NCBI GenBank assembly: GCA_903822975.1
Contig: CAIJRD010000011.1
Coordinates: 496,001 to 560,000 of the forward strand
Source of the DNA: an uncultured Sinobacteraceae bacterium
GTDB lineage: Bacteria > Pseudomonadota > Gammaproteobacteria > Nevskiales > Nevskiaceae
DNA length: 64,000 nt
Direction: 5' to 3'
Part shown: positions 36,589 through 45,442 of the stretch, piece by piece
Numbering within the stretch: the stretch's first letter is position 1
Layout of the letters: every line of letters starts with the position of its first letter
Notes under the pieces: generated by a model
Databases searched by the model: none
Seen by the model: only the letters and a program-made list of their open reading frames with translations
Told to the model about the DNA's origin: nothing
Translations under genes and position numbers: made by a program

Positions 36589-37569
36589 ATGAAACTGCGC
36601 CAACTGCATTACATCCATGAGGTCGCGCATCGCGGTCTCAACGTCACCGCTGCCGCCGAGGCGCTGTTCACCTCGCAGCCGGGCGTGTCGAAGCAGATCC
36701 GTCTGCTCGAGGAAGAGCTGGGCGTCGACATCTTCCAGCGCAACGGCAAGCACCTGAGCACGGTGACGCCCGCCGGGCAGCGCATTCTCGAATACACCAA
36801 GCGTCTGCTGCTGCAGGCCGACAACATCCGCAATATCGCCGAGGAATTCCGCGATACCGATCGCGGTTCGTTGAGCCTGGCCACCACGCATACGCAGGCG
36901 CGCTACGCGCTGCCGCCGGTGGTGCGCAAGTTCCGCGACCAATATCCGCAGGTGGCATTGCATCTGCATCAGGGCACCCCGCCGGAAATCGCCAAGCTCG
37001 CCGCCGAAGGCGAAGCCGACTTCGCCATCGCGACCGAAGCGCTCGAACACTTCGACCAATTGGTGATGCTGCCCTGCTACCACTGGAACCGCAGCATCCT
37101 GGTGCCGAAGAACCATGCGCTCGCGCAGAAGAGCAAGCTCACGCTGGGCGACATCGCCGCGTTTCCGCTGATCACCTACACCTTCGGCTTTACCGGTCGC
37201 TCCAAGCTCGACCAGGCCTTCGCAGCACATGGCCTGCGGCCCGATGTGGTACTGACTGCGGTCGATGCCGACGTCATCAAGACCTACGTGCGGCTCGGGC
37301 TCGGCGTCGGCATCATCGCCTCGATGGCCTACGACGCGAAGGCGGATGCCGACCTGGTGTCGCTGAAGGCGGATCACCTGTTCGAGCCGAGCACCACCCA
37401 CATCGGCTTCCGCCAGGGCATGTTCCTGCGCGCTTATATGTACGACTTCATCACCGAATTCGCGCCGCATCTGTCGCACGATCTGGTCGAGGAAGTGGCC
37501 GCCATCGAGGATTCCGAGGTGCGCAATCGCCGCGTGCATGAGTTGATCGCCAAGCTGCATTCGATCTGA
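36589..37569 (+). CDS. cysB: LysR-type regulator CysB
   Basis: A 326-aa activator of cysteine biosynthesis that responds to N-acetylserine. The winged helix-turn-helix is LNVTAAAEALFTSQPGVSKQ, IRLLEEELGVDIFQRNGKHL is the wing, and the effector domain has the CysB-specific LATTHTQARYALPPVV and FPLITYTFGFTGRSKLDQAF. It lies directly upstream of the sulfite reductase operon, which it probably activates. Confidence 0.95.
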   Translation: MKLRQLHYIHEVAHRGLNVTAAAEALFTSQPGVSKQIRLLEEELGVDIFQRNGKHLSTVTPAGQRILEYTKRLLLQADNIRNIAEEFRDTDRGSLSLATTHTQARYALPPVVRKFRDQYPQVALHLHQGTPPEIAKLAAEGEADFAIATEALEHFDQLVMLPCYHWNRSILVPKNHALAQKSKLTLGDIAAFPLITYTFGFTGRSKLDQAFAAHGLRPDVVLTAVDADVIKTYVRLGLGVGIIASMAYDAKADADLVSLKADHLFEPSTTHIGFRQGMFLRAYMYDFITEFAPHLSHDLVEEVAAIEDSEVRNRRVHELIAKLHSI

Positions 37570-37578
37570 GGGCCACCC

Positions 37579-37612
37579 GGGGGCGTCGGCGGTGAGCCGT
37601 CCGCGCCCCTTT
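37579..37612 (+). terminator. Candidate terminator after cysB
   Basis: A GC-rich hairpin pairs ggggcg (37580-37585) with cgcccc (37604-37609), with an inner cggc/gccg stem around ggtga, and ends in only three T residues. Its position, 10 bp after cysB, fits, but the T-run is weak. Confidence 0.45.
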
Positions 37613-37702
37613 GATCCGGCTTGGATCGGTTAGTTATTAGCTTATGCCCGGCTTAGGCGAGTAAAGTACGCGCCCGCACTGAGGTAGCACGGGTTAAAAG
37701 CT
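37613..37702 (+). promoter_or_regulatory. Probable promoter and CysB site of the sulfite reductase operon
   Basis: An AT-richer patch, ttagttattagcttatg (37631-37647), followed by gagtaaagtacg, lies between cysB and the sulfite reductase start. Location and AT content fit a CysB-activated promoter. The match to CysB sites is loose, so this is inference. Confidence 0.35.
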
Positions 37703-39388
37703 ATGTACCGCTACGACGAATACGATCAAAAACTGGTCGACGAGCGCGTCGCGCAGTTCCGCGATCAGACTCGCCGTTTCCTGGCCGGTACGCTCGGCGA
37801 GGACGAATTCCGCGCGCTGCGCCTGCGCAACGGTCTTTACGTGCAGCGCTTCGCACCGATGCTGCGAATCGCGATTCCGTACGGCCTGCTGTCCGCCAAG
37901 CAGATGCGCATGCTCGCGCACATCGCGCGCAAGTACGACAAGGGCTACGGCCACTTCACCACCCGCCAGAATCTGCAGTTCAACTGGCCCAAGCTGGCGG
38001 AAGTGCCGGACCTGCTGGCCGACCTCGCCACGGTGCAGATGCACGCGATCCAGACCAGCGGCAACTGCATCCGCAACATCACCGCCGATCATCTCGCCGG
38101 TGTCGCCGACGACGAACTGGTCGATCCGCGTCCGTACTGCGAATTGACGCGCCAGTGGTCGAGCTTCCATCCGGAATTCAACTGGCTGCCGCGCAAGTTC
38201 AAGTTCGCGTTCTCGGCTTCGATCAACGACCGCGCGGCGACGCGCGTGCACGACATCGGCGTGCATCTGGTGAAGAACGAGCAGGGCGAACTCGGCTACA
38301 GCATCTTCGTCGGCGGCGGCCTCGGTCGCATGCCGATGCTCGGTCATCTGATCCGGCCGTTCCTGCCGGAAGTCGACCTGTTCTCGTATCTCGAAGCGAT
38401 CCTGCGCATCTACAACCTGCAAGGCCGCCGCGACAACATTCACCGCGCGCGCATCAAGGTGCTGGTCAAAGCGCTCGGGCCGGAGAAGTTCACCGAACTG
38501 GTTGAAGCCGAGTGGGCCAAGATCAAGGACGGCTATCTGAAACTGCTGCCGGAAGATATCGAGCGCATGAAGGCGCGCTTCGACGTTCCGGCCTACGTCG
38601 ATGCGGCCAGCGCCGACAACGGCAGCTTCGATGCGCAACTCGCCGCCGACAGCAAGTTCGCCGCCTGGGCCAAGCGCAATCTGCGCACGCATGTGAAGCC
38701 GGGCTACGCCGCCGTTTTCGTGTCGCTGAAGGCCAATGGTGTGGCGCCCGGCGACGTCACCGACCGCCAGATGGATGCGCTCGCCGATCTCGCCGAACGA
38801 TTCAGCTTCGACGAACTGCGCGCCACGCACGACCAGAATCTGGTGCTGGCCGACGTTGCCAAGAACGACATCTATGCGCTGTGGCAGCAACTTGCCGGGC
38901 TCGGCCTGGCGACACCGAACATCGGGCTGCTGACCGATCTGATCTGCTGCCCCGGCCTGGATTTCTGCTCGCTGGCCAACGCCGGTTCGATCGGCGTGGC
39001 GCAGGACATCTTCGACCGCTTCGAGGATTTCGACTATCAGCACGACATCGGCGACATCAAGCTGAAGATGTCGGGTTGCATGAACGGCTGCGGCCACCAC
39101 ACCGTGGGCCACATCGGCATTCTCGGCGTCGATAAGTCCGGCGAAGAGTGGTACCAGGTAACGCTCGGCGGCTCCGCCGAGAACGATGCCGCGCTCGGCG
39201 ACCGCACCGGCCCTTCGTTCAGCCGCAGCGACATCGCACCGGCAATCGAGAAAATCATCGAGGTCTACCTCGAACAGCGCGAAGCCGCAGAAGAAAGCTT
39301 CCTGGCGACCTATCGTCGCGTCGGCATGGCGCCGTTCAAGGCGCGGCTCTACGACAAGGCCGATGCGCACGCCGAGGAAGCCGCATGA
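37703..39388 (+). CDS. Siroheme-[4Fe-4S] sulfite/nitrite reductase hemoprotein
   Basis: A 561-aa assimilatory reductase with the duplicated ferredoxin-like and siroheme domains. The cluster/siroheme cysteines are in CCPGLDFCSLANAG (about residue 415-421) and SGCMNGCGHH (about 458-462). The basic substrate residues are within GHFTTRQNLQFNWPK and SGNCIRNITADHL. Location after cysB and before a DUF934 gene makes sulfite the likely substrate. The electron donor is not encoded here; no cysJ is visible. Confidence 0.92.
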   Translation: MYRYDEYDQKLVDERVAQFRDQTRRFLAGTLGEDEFRALRLRNGLYVQRFAPMLRIAIPYGLLSAKQMRMLAHIARKYDKGYGHFTTRQNLQFNWPKLAEVPDLLADLATVQMHAIQTSGNCIRNITADHLAGVADDELVDPRPYCELTRQWSSFHPEFNWLPRKFKFAFSASINDRAATRVHDIGVHLVKNEQGELGYSIFVGGGLGRMPMLGHLIRPFLPEVDLFSYLEAILRIYNLQGRRDNIHRARIKVLVKALGPEKFTELVEAEWAKIKDGYLKLLPEDIERMKARFDVPAYVDAASADNGSFDAQLAADSKFAAWAKRNLRTHVKPGYAAVFVSLKANGVAPGDVTDRQMDALADLAERFSFDELRATHDQNLVLADVAKNDIYALWQQLAGLGLATPNIGLLTDLICCPGLDFCSLANAGSIGVAQDIFDRFEDFDYQHDIGDIKLKMSGCMNGCGHHTVGHIGILGVDKSGEEWYQVTLGGSAENDAALGDRTGPSFSRSDIAPAIEKIIEVYLEQREAAEESFLATYRRVGMAPFKARLYDKADAHAEEAA

Positions 39389-39879
39389 GCACGCTGATCC
39401 GCGGCAACGCGGTCGTCGCCGACGACTGGCTGGAACTCGACGACGAGACGGCCGTACCTTCGGGTGCGTCCGTGATCGTCAGCCTCGCGCGCTGGCAGTC
39501 CGGCCGCGAGGCACTGGCTGCGGCTGCGCGCGTCGGTCTGCGGCTGCCCAACACCGAGGACATCGACGCCCTGTGGCCGCTGCTGCGCGAGCGCCCGCTG
39601 ATCGCACTGCAATTCCCGAAATCCAGCGATGGACGCGCGTTTTCGCAGGCGCGACTGCTGCGCGAGCAGCACGGCTTCGACGGCGAGATTCGCGCAACCG
39701 GCGACGTTCAGCGTGATCAATTGCAGTTCATGCAGCGCTGCGGCTTCGACGCGTTTGCACTGCGCGCCGACCAGAACGTCGACGACTGCCTGAAGGCGCT
39801 GCGCGACTTCGATCTCGCCTATCAGCATGCAGCGCGCGCGGATCTGCCGCTGGTCTGGCAGCTGCGTCGCGGCAGCTGA
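39385..39879 (+). CDS. DUF934 sulfur-assimilation partner protein
   Basis: A 164-aa DUF934 family protein. Family features are ALQFPKSSDGRAFSQARLLR, GFDGEIRATGDVQRDQLQFM and RCGFDAFALRADQNVDD. DUF934 genes accompany the siroheme sulfite reductase in many proteobacteria and are thought to act with it. Its ATG overlaps the reductase stop by 4 bp. The cysH gene often found next is absent; moaA follows instead. Confidence 0.88.
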   Translation: MSTLIRGNAVVADDWLELDDETAVPSGASVIVSLARWQSGREALAAAARVGLRLPNTEDIDALWPLLRERPLIALQFPKSSDGRAFSQARLLREQHGFDGEIRATGDVQRDQLQFMQRCGFDAFALRADQNVDDCLKALRDFDLAYQHAARADLPLVWQLRRGS

Positions 39880-39893
39880 TCCAAGCGCCTACA

Positions 39894-39917
39894 GTCGGCG
39901 CCCCCGCAGGCGCCGAC
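39894..39917 (+). other. Strong hairpin between the DUF934 gene and moaA
   Basis: A perfect 9-bp stem (gtcggcgcc / ggcgccgac) with a cccgca loop begins 15 bp after the DUF934 stop. No T-run follows, so it is not a standard terminator. It may stabilise the upstream mRNA or belong to a structured moaA leader. Confidence 0.6.
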
Positions 39918-40040
39918 GCGAAGCCTGCAGACTTGAGCGCTCGCGCAAGCTGTGCGGGCTCGCGAACACCGGGGAACTCCAGGTAAACGCAGCGGCCTGA
40001 TTGGCGTCGTCATACAATGATTCCGCATGAGCGTTCCCAC

Positions 40041-41057
40041 ATGAGCTTGCTGCCCCGCCCCACCGCGCCGATGCCGGCCAAACCGGTGGCGGATCGGTTC
40101 GGCCGCGTCAAACGCAAGCTGCGCGTATCGCTGACCGATCGCTGCAACTTCCGCTGCCCGTACTGCATGCCGGAAACGCCGGACTTCATGCCGCGCGCCG
40201 ACCGCCTGAGCCGCGACGAATTGCAGCGCGTGCTGCGGCTGTTCGTCGCCGACCTCGGCGTCAATCGCCTGCGCCTGACGGGTGGCGAGCCGCTGCTGCG
40301 GCGCGACCTCGAAGCGGTGATCGAAGAATGCGGCGAACTGCGGCCGCTCGGTCTCGAACGCGTTTCGCTGACCACCAATGCCGCGCTGCTGGCGCGCCGC
40401 GCCGAGGGCCTGCAGCGCGCCGGCCTCGACGATCTCAACATCAGCCTCGACGCGCTGACGCCGGCGACCTTCGAAAAACTCTCCGGCGGTCGCGGTGTGG
40501 CACCGGTGCTGGACGGCATCCGTGCAGCACGCGATGCAGGGCTGTCGCTGAAGCTCAACACCGTGGTGGTGCGCGGCATGAACGAGGACGAAATCCTGCC
40601 GTTGACGCGCTGGGCGGTACGCGAACGCCTGAGCCTGCGATTCATCGAATTCATGCCGCTCGATGGTCGCGGCGAATGGTCGCGCGAACGCGTCGTCAGC
40701 CAGGCGGAGATTCTTGAACGCTTGCGCAGCGAGTTCGAAGTCGAAGCGCTACCGCGCAGCAATGATCCGGCCGCGTACTACCGCGTCGGCAGCGAATCCG
40801 AAATCGGCGTCATCGCCACCGTCTCCAATCCGTTCTGCGCATCCTGCGATCGCCTGCGCATCACCGCCGACGGCTCGCTGTATCCCTGCCTGTTCTCGCA
40901 ACGCGGCACGTCGCTGCGCGAGTTGATGCGCAGCGGTGCCGACGACGTCGCACTCGCCGCCAGCATCCGCGACACCGTCTGGCACAAAGACGCCGGCTAC
41001 GCCGCGCATCCGGGTTATGTGGAGCGACCGATCGCGATGAATTCGCTGGGCGGCTGA
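40041..41057 (+). CDS. moaA: GTP 3',8-cyclase (molybdenum cofactor synthesis)
   Basis: A 338-aa radical SAM enzyme catalysing the first step of molybdopterin synthesis with MoaC. The N-terminal cluster motif CNFRCPYC is at about residues 35-42, the SAM motif is RLTGGEPLLRRDLE, and the second cluster is in NPFCASCDRLRITADGSLYP with Cys in YPCL. It ends NSLGG, and the terminal Gly-Gly is required in the family. A further ATG at 40017 is in frame, but neither start has a good ribosome site. Confidence 0.95.
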   Translation: MSLLPRPTAPMPAKPVADRFGRVKRKLRVSLTDRCNFRCPYCMPETPDFMPRADRLSRDELQRVLRLFVADLGVNRLRLTGGEPLLRRDLEAVIEECGELRPLGLERVSLTTNAALLARRAEGLQRAGLDDLNISLDALTPATFEKLSGGRGVAPVLDGIRAARDAGLSLKLNTVVVRGMNEDEILPLTRWAVRERLSLRFIEFMPLDGRGEWSRERVVSQAEILERLRSEFEVEALPRSNDPAAYYRVGSESEIGVIATVSNPFCASCDRLRITADGSLYPCLFSQRGTSLRELMRSGADDVALAASIRDTVWHKDAGYAAHPGYVERPIAMNSLGG

Positions 41058-41061
41058 GCGT

Positions 41062-41114
41062 CCGTTCAAGGTTCCGTTCAAGGTTCAGTTCAATCATCCG
41101 TTCAAGGTTCCGTT
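41062..41114. repeat. 12-bp tandem repeat between moaA and moaD
   Basis: The unit ccgttcaaggtt recurs at 41062, 41074 (ending ggttca) and 41098, with a degenerate copy (gttcaatcat) between. Confidence 0.85.
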
Positions 41115-41242
41115 TACTTGCGCCGCCGCCACTTCGCATGGCGCCGCGCGGCGCAGTTGCGAGTTACCGCCGTCACGCCCAAGGCGCCCACGAATACGCC
41201 TCGCATAGAATGCCGACACGCTCCTTTGCGCATTGAACCCGA

Positions 41243-41488
41243 ATGAATCTGCTGATCGACTGCTATGGCCCGGCCGCGCGCTGGTGCGGCGCCGAGCGCC
41301 TGACGCTCGAGCTGCCCGGCGGCGCCTGCGTGGCCGATGCGCTCGACCTGCTCTCGCTGCGCTACCCGGAATTCGCCGCGCGGCGCGCATCGATCGCCGT
41401 GGCGCTGGACGACACGGTGGTGTCGCCGCAGGCCTTAGTTGCCGACGGCAAGCGACTGGCGCTGATTCCACCGGTGAGCGGCGGATGA
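41243..41488 (+). CDS. moaD: Molybdopterin synthase small subunit
   Basis: An 81-aa ubiquitin-fold protein ending IPPVSGG. The C-terminal Gly-Gly is adenylated and thiocarboxylated to donate sulfur. Beginning LLIDCYGPAARWCGAERLTL and ADALDLLSLRYPEF are typical. It lies between moaA and moaE. Confidence 0.93.
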   Translation: MNLLIDCYGPAARWCGAERLTLELPGGACVADALDLLSLRYPEFAARRASIAVALDDTVVSPQALVADGKRLALIPPVSGG

Positions 41489-41609
41489 TGCGTTTCACTG
41501 CGCGAATGATTGCGATGCGCGCGCTGCATCCTGCGTCGTCGCAAGAGATTCATGCATTGCGCCTGCCGGCACGGCCGCTCGCGCACCGCCTCGTGTGCGG
41601 AGCGCAGGC

Positions 41610-42047
41610 GTGAGCGCGCAACGCCTGCTGCAAGGTCCATTGCAAGTCGCCGACTGGCTCGCAGCCCCCGCACCGGCCGACTGCGGCGCGCTGGCGTTCT
41701 TCGCCGGCACCGTGCGCAACCAGCACGAAGGTCGCGCGGTCAGCGGCATGCATTACCACGCCTATCCGGCTCTGGCCGAAGCGCGCCTGCTCGAAATCGA
41801 AACCGAGGCCGCGTCGCGCTTCGGCGTGTACTGCCGCGTGGCGCACGCCGTAGGCGAGTTGGTGGTGGGAGACGTCAGCGTTGTTGTCGTCGTGCATGCA
41901 CCACATCGCGCGGCCTCGTTCGATGCCTGCCGCTGGGCGATCGACACCATCAAGCAGACCATTCCGATCTGGAAGGAAGAGCGCTACGTCGACAGTAGCA
42001 GTCGCTTCCTCGAAGGGCAGATCCTCAAAGACGTCAAGGACGCATGA
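41610..42047 (+). CDS. moaE: Molybdopterin synthase catalytic subunit
   Basis: A 145-aa protein that, with MoaD, converts cyclic pyranopterin monophosphate to molybdopterin. Seen are GALAFFAGTVRNQHEGRAV, RVAHAVGELVVGDVSVVVVV, HRAASFDACRWAIDTIKQTI and PIWKEERY, which contains the active-site Lys. GTG at 41610, with ggag 7 bases upstream, gives a better start than the GTG at 41595. Confidence 0.93.
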   Translation: MSAQRLLQGPLQVADWLAAPAPADCGALAFFAGTVRNQHEGRAVSGMHYHAYPALAEARLLEIETEAASRFGVYCRVAHAVGELVVGDVSVVVVVHAPHRAASFDACRWAIDTIKQTIPIWKEERYVDSSSRFLEGQILKDVKDA

Positions 42048-42054
42048 ATCCGCA

Positions 42055-42483
42055 ATGAAGAACGTAGGCGAGAAACCGGTGACCCAACGCGTCGCCGTGG
42101 CACAGGCGATTCTGGATGCGCCCGCCGAAGTGATCGCGCGCCTGCGCAACGGCGGCGTCGACAAGGGCGACGCGCTGGAAATGGCGCGCGCGGCGGCCTA
42201 CCTCGCCGCCAAGCGCACGCCGGACCTGCTGCCGCTGTGCCACCCCTTGCTGCTCGACAAGATCGACGTGCGTTACGAATTCACCGAGACCTCGGTGACC
42301 GTGCGCGTCGAGGTGGGCACGCAGGCGCGCACCGGCGTGGAGATGGAGGCGCTCACCGCTGCGGCGATCGGTGCCCTGACGCTGTACGACATGCTCAAGC
42401 CGCACGCCGGCACCGCGCTGATGATTCACGACGTGCTGCTGCTGAAGAAAACCGGCGGCAAATCGCTGTTCGAGCGGGCCTGA
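42055..42483 (+). CDS. moaC: Cyclic pyranopterin monophosphate synthase, short N-terminus
   Basis: A 142-aa MoaC. Residues equivalent to E. coli Lys51 (VDKGDAL), the His in LCHPLLLDK, and Asp128/Lys131 (YDMLK) are all kept, and the end KKTGGKS is normal. The N-terminus begins MKNVGEKPVTQR, directly at the position where others have MVDVSEK, so about 14 residues are absent. Upstream frame does not encode them. Starts 8 bp after moaE. Confidence 0.9.
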   Translation: MKNVGEKPVTQRVAVAQAILDAPAEVIARLRNGGVDKGDALEMARAAAYLAAKRTPDLLPLCHPLLLDKIDVRYEFTETSVTVRVEVGTQARTGVEMEALTAAAIGALTLYDMLKPHAGTALMIHDVLLLKKTGGKSLFERA

Positions 42484-42861
42484 GGCGGCGGCGGAGCTAA
42501 GGTCGCCGACCGGCTCGAAGCCGCAACGAAACCGACGACTCGACGCGGCAAGATGCTGCAATCGAGGGCGGCACCCGAGCAGCAATCGAGGCGGTAGCCG
42601 ATCGGCAGCCGAGCAGCAAGAGATATTGAATCGCCGGATCGCTTTGAGCGTGTCCGCGCGCGAGGTACGACGGCCGTATTCAGAACCCGGCCACAGGACG
42701 CGATCCAAGCCGCATCGCGGCCAAACGGGCGCAGTGGAACGGCCAGCCGCATGGGCAAGGTTTGGCCTGCGACGCGCGGCGACTTACTATCGCGCTCAAG
42801 CCCTGCGCCCAGCGTTACGAACATCCGCCTGGCGACCGAGCGGCAAATCATTGGAGGAGTC
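42484..42861. other. Non-coding gap before the ACP operon
   Basis: No gene seen on either strand. It must contain the promoter for the ACP-ketosynthase operon; no clear -10/-35 pair or terminator is recognised. Confidence 0.5.
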
Positions 42862-43134
42862 ATGGAAGATGCGGTCGAAAGCCAGTTGCGCGATCTGATT
42901 TCGCGCAATCTGAAGGTCAATCCCGCGTTGATCGTGCCCGGCTCCAAGCTGTCCGAATGGGGCGGCGATTCGCTGCTGTTCCTGGAAACCATCTTCGAGG
43001 TCGAAAGCCATTTCGACATTCAGTTTCCCGATGTCGGCAAGGAACGCATCACCGATTTCGATGCGCTGGTGGCGCTGGTCAAACGGCAACTGGCGCTGAA
43101 CGGTTCTGATATCGGAACCGATGCCGCCGTCTAG
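42862..43134 (+). CDS. Acyl carrier protein (orphan)
   Basis: A 90-aa ACP. Ser37 in WGGDSLLFLE is the phosphopantetheine attachment site; helix 2 then reads ETIFEVESHFDIQFP. The GGDS context (rather than the ADSL of fatty-acid AcpP) points to a specialised ACP. A perfect ggaggag site precedes the ATG. Its end overlaps the ketosynthase start by 14 bp, so it should serve that enzyme. Confidence 0.88.
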   Translation: MEDAVESQLRDLISRNLKVNPALIVPGSKLSEWGGDSLLFLETIFEVESHFDIQFPDVGKERITDFDALVALVKRQLALNGSDIGTDAAV

Positions 43135-44353
43135 AGTCGTCATCACCGGCATGGGCGTGGTCTCGCCCTACGGTGGCGGCCAGCAGAAATTCTGGGAAGG
43201 CCTGAGCCAGGGCCGCAGCGCGATCAGCGCAATTAATCTGTTCGATGCCAGCCCGTTCCGCACACGCATCGCCGGCGAATGCCGCGACTTCGATCTCGCC
43301 AGCTGCGACTACGCGGATGCCGACCGCGTCGATCGCGTCGGCCAGTTCGCCCTGGCGGCAGCTGCCGAAGCGCTGCGCGAAAGCGGGCTCCAACCCAGCG
43401 AAGACGATGCACTGGCCACCGGCGTAATGCTCGGCACCGGCATCGGCGGCATCACCACGATCGACGCCGCGCAGAAGGCCCTGCACAGCAAGGGCCCGCG
43501 CGCGGTGAGCCCGCTGACCGTACCGATGTCGATGGCCAACGCCGCAGCCGGCGTGCTGAGCATCCGCTACGGCCTGCGCGGTCCTTCGCTGACGATCTCG
43601 ACCGCCTGCGCGTCCGGCGCCAATGCCATCGGCGAGGCCTACCGCACGATTCGCAACGGCTACGCGACGTCCATGCTGGCCGGAGGCGCGGAGGCGCCGT
43701 TGTCGTTCGGCGTGTTCAGCGGCTGGAATGCCTTGCGTGTGATGTCGCAACGCAACGACTCGCCGGACACCGCGATGCGTCCCTTCGCGCGCGACCGCGA
43801 CGGCCTGGTGTTGTCCGAAGGCGCGGCGATTCTCGTGCTGGAAGAATATGAACAGGCGCGCCGGCGCGGCGCCACGCTGCTCGCTGAAATCGTCGGCTAC
43901 GGCGGCAACAACGACGGTCTGCACGCCACGCGCCCCAGCGTGGAAGGCCAGAGTCGCGCCTTGCAGCGCGCACTCGACGACGCTGAATTGAACGTTGGCG
44001 ACATCGATTACATCAATGCCCACGGCACCGCCACGCAGGCCAACGACAGCACCGAAACGCAGGCCGTGAAGCGCGTGTTCGGCGCGCACGCCGCGCAACT
44101 GCCGATGAGTTCGATCAAGTCGATGATCGGCCACTCGCTCGGTGCTGCGGGTGCGATCGAATGCGTTGCCAGCGTGCTGAGCCTGCGCAACGGCTTGTTG
44201 CCGCCGACGATCAACCTGCACGAGGCCGACCCCGAATGCGATCTCGACTACGTGCCGCATACCGCACGCGAAGTGGAGATCGACACGCTGCTGTCGAGCA
44301 GCTTCGCGTTCGGTGGCTGCAACGCGATTCTGGCGCTGCGCAAGGTGGATTGA
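43121..44353 (+). CDS. Beta-ketoacyl-ACP synthase (KAS I/II type)
   Basis: A 410-aa thiolase-fold condensing enzyme with a full Cys-His-His triad: Cys163 in STACASGANAIG, His301 in INAHGTATQAND and His338 in SMIGHSLGAAG; Lys333 in SSIKSM is also present. FGGCNAILAL closes the protein as in FabF/FabB. It sits with its own ACP and away from other fab genes, so it probably works in a dedicated acyl chain pathway and not in general fatty acid synthesis. Confidence 0.9.
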   Translation: MPPSRVVITGMGVVSPYGGGQQKFWEGLSQGRSAISAINLFDASPFRTRIAGECRDFDLASCDYADADRVDRVGQFALAAAAEALRESGLQPSEDDALATGVMLGTGIGGITTIDAAQKALHSKGPRAVSPLTVPMSMANAAAGVLSIRYGLRGPSLTISTACASGANAIGEAYRTIRNGYATSMLAGGAEAPLSFGVFSGWNALRVMSQRNDSPDTAMRPFARDRDGLVLSEGAAILVLEEYEQARRRGATLLAEIVGYGGNNDGLHATRPSVEGQSRALQRALDDAELNVGDIDYINAHGTATQANDSTETQAVKRVFGAHAAQLPMSSIKSMIGHSLGAAGAIECVASVLSLRNGLLPPTINLHEADPECDLDYVPHTAREVEIDTLLSSSFAFGGCNAILALRKVD

Positions 44354-44426
44354 AGCACAGCGTTTAAAATTCTCGCTCGCAAGTTTTTCAATGTCCCGCA
44401 CCTCACCGACACTCACAGGAACTCCG

Positions 44427-44834
44427 ATGCGCACCGAGGCGATCGAACTGGTCCGCCGCTACTACGCCGCCTTCAATGCCGGCGACATGCAGCGCTTCCT
44501 GGCGCTGCTGACCGACGATGTGATCCACGACATCAACCAGGGCGGCCGCGAAATCGGCAAGCCTGCTTTTGAAACCTTCATGCAACGCATGAACCGCCAT
44601 TACCGCGAGCAACTGGTGGACCTGACGATCCTCGCCAACGATGAAGGCACGCGCGCGGCCGCCGAGTTCACCGTGCTCGGCACCTACCTGAGCACCGACC
44701 AAGGTCTGCCGGAGGCGCGTGGCCAAACCTATCGCCTGCCGGCCGGTGCGTTCTTCGACATTCGCGACGGTCGCGTTGCGCGCATCAGCAATTTCTACAA
44801 CCTGCAGGACTGGCTCCGGCAGGTCGGCGCCTGA
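44427..44834 (+). CDS. NTF2-like / ketosteroid-isomerase-related protein
   Basis: A 135-aa cytoplasmic SnoaL-like protein: AIELVRRYYAAFNAGDMQRF, LLTDDVIHDINQGGREIGKP and RVARISNFYNLQDWLRQ. AGGA 6 bases before the ATG at 44427 favours it over the ATG at 44391. Some family members isomerise or dehydrate polyketide-like substrates, but catalytic residues cannot be fixed here. It is 73 bp after the ketosynthase and 17 bp before a GNAT gene. Confidence 0.78.
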   Translation: MRTEAIELVRRYYAAFNAGDMQRFLALLTDDVIHDINQGGREIGKPAFETFMQRMNRHYREQLVDLTILANDEGTRAAAEFTVLGTYLSTDQGLPEARGQTYRLPAGAFFDIRDGRVARISNFYNLQDWLRQVGA

Positions 44835-44851
44835 GTCGGCCGATCGCGCAC

Positions 44852-45442
44852 ATGCGTTCGCTGCGCTTGCAAAGCCTCACCGGGCCGGACATCGCGCAAG
44901 CACTCGATGCGCTCGCGGACGTGCGCATCGCAGTGTTCCGCGACTGGCCTTACCTGTATGAAGGCACGCGCGACTACGAGACGAAGTATCTCGACGTGTA
45001 TCTGCGCTCGCCGCGCAGCCTCGCGGTGCTGGTGTGGGACGGCGCGGACTGCGTCGGTGCGACCACCACGTTGCCGCTGGCCGACGCCGGTGCCGAAGCG
45101 CAGGCGCCGTTTCTGGCTGCCGGCCACGCGCTCGACGAGATCGATTACTTCGGCGAATCCGTGCTGCTGCCGCCGTATCGCGGACGCGGCCTCGGCGTGA
45201 AATTCTTCGAACAGCGCGAAGCCCATGCGCGCGCGAACGGTCTGCGGGTCTGTGCGTTCTGCTCGGTGGTGCGGCCCGAGCAACATCCAGCCAAACCGGC
45301 GGACTACGTGCCGAATGATGCGTTCTGGACCCACCGCGGCTATCGCCCCGCGCCGGAACTGGTCACGCAGTTCGCCTGGCCCGACATCGGCGAAACGCAA
45401 TCCACCGACAAGCCGATGCACTTCTGGCTGAAGCGCCTATGA
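44852..45442 (+). CDS. GNAT family acetyltransferase
   Basis: A 196-aa GNAT protein. The acetyl-CoA pyrophosphate loop is ESVLLPPYRGRGLGVKFFEQ, and the fold begins with DVRIAVFRDWPYLYEGT. GYRPAPELVTQFAWPDIGE near the end is characteristic of a GNAT module often paired with or fused to a nitrilase-like domain. The stop overlaps the nitrilase start by 4 bp, here as separate proteins. Substrate unknown. Confidence 0.85.
   Translation: MRSLRLQSLTGPDIAQALDALADVRIAVFRDWPYLYEGTRDYETKYLDVYLRSPRSLAVLVWDGADCVGATTTLPLADAGAEAQAPFLAAGHALDEIDYFGESVLLPPYRGRGLGVKFFEQREAHARANGLRVCAFCSVVRPEQHPAKPADYVPNDAFWTHRGYRPAPELVTQFAWPDIGETQSTDKPMHFWLKRL

Noticed and set aside
42055..42483. moaC as a pseudogene
   Set aside because: Catalytic Lys, His, Asp and Lys residues and the C-terminus are intact; only the N-terminus is short.
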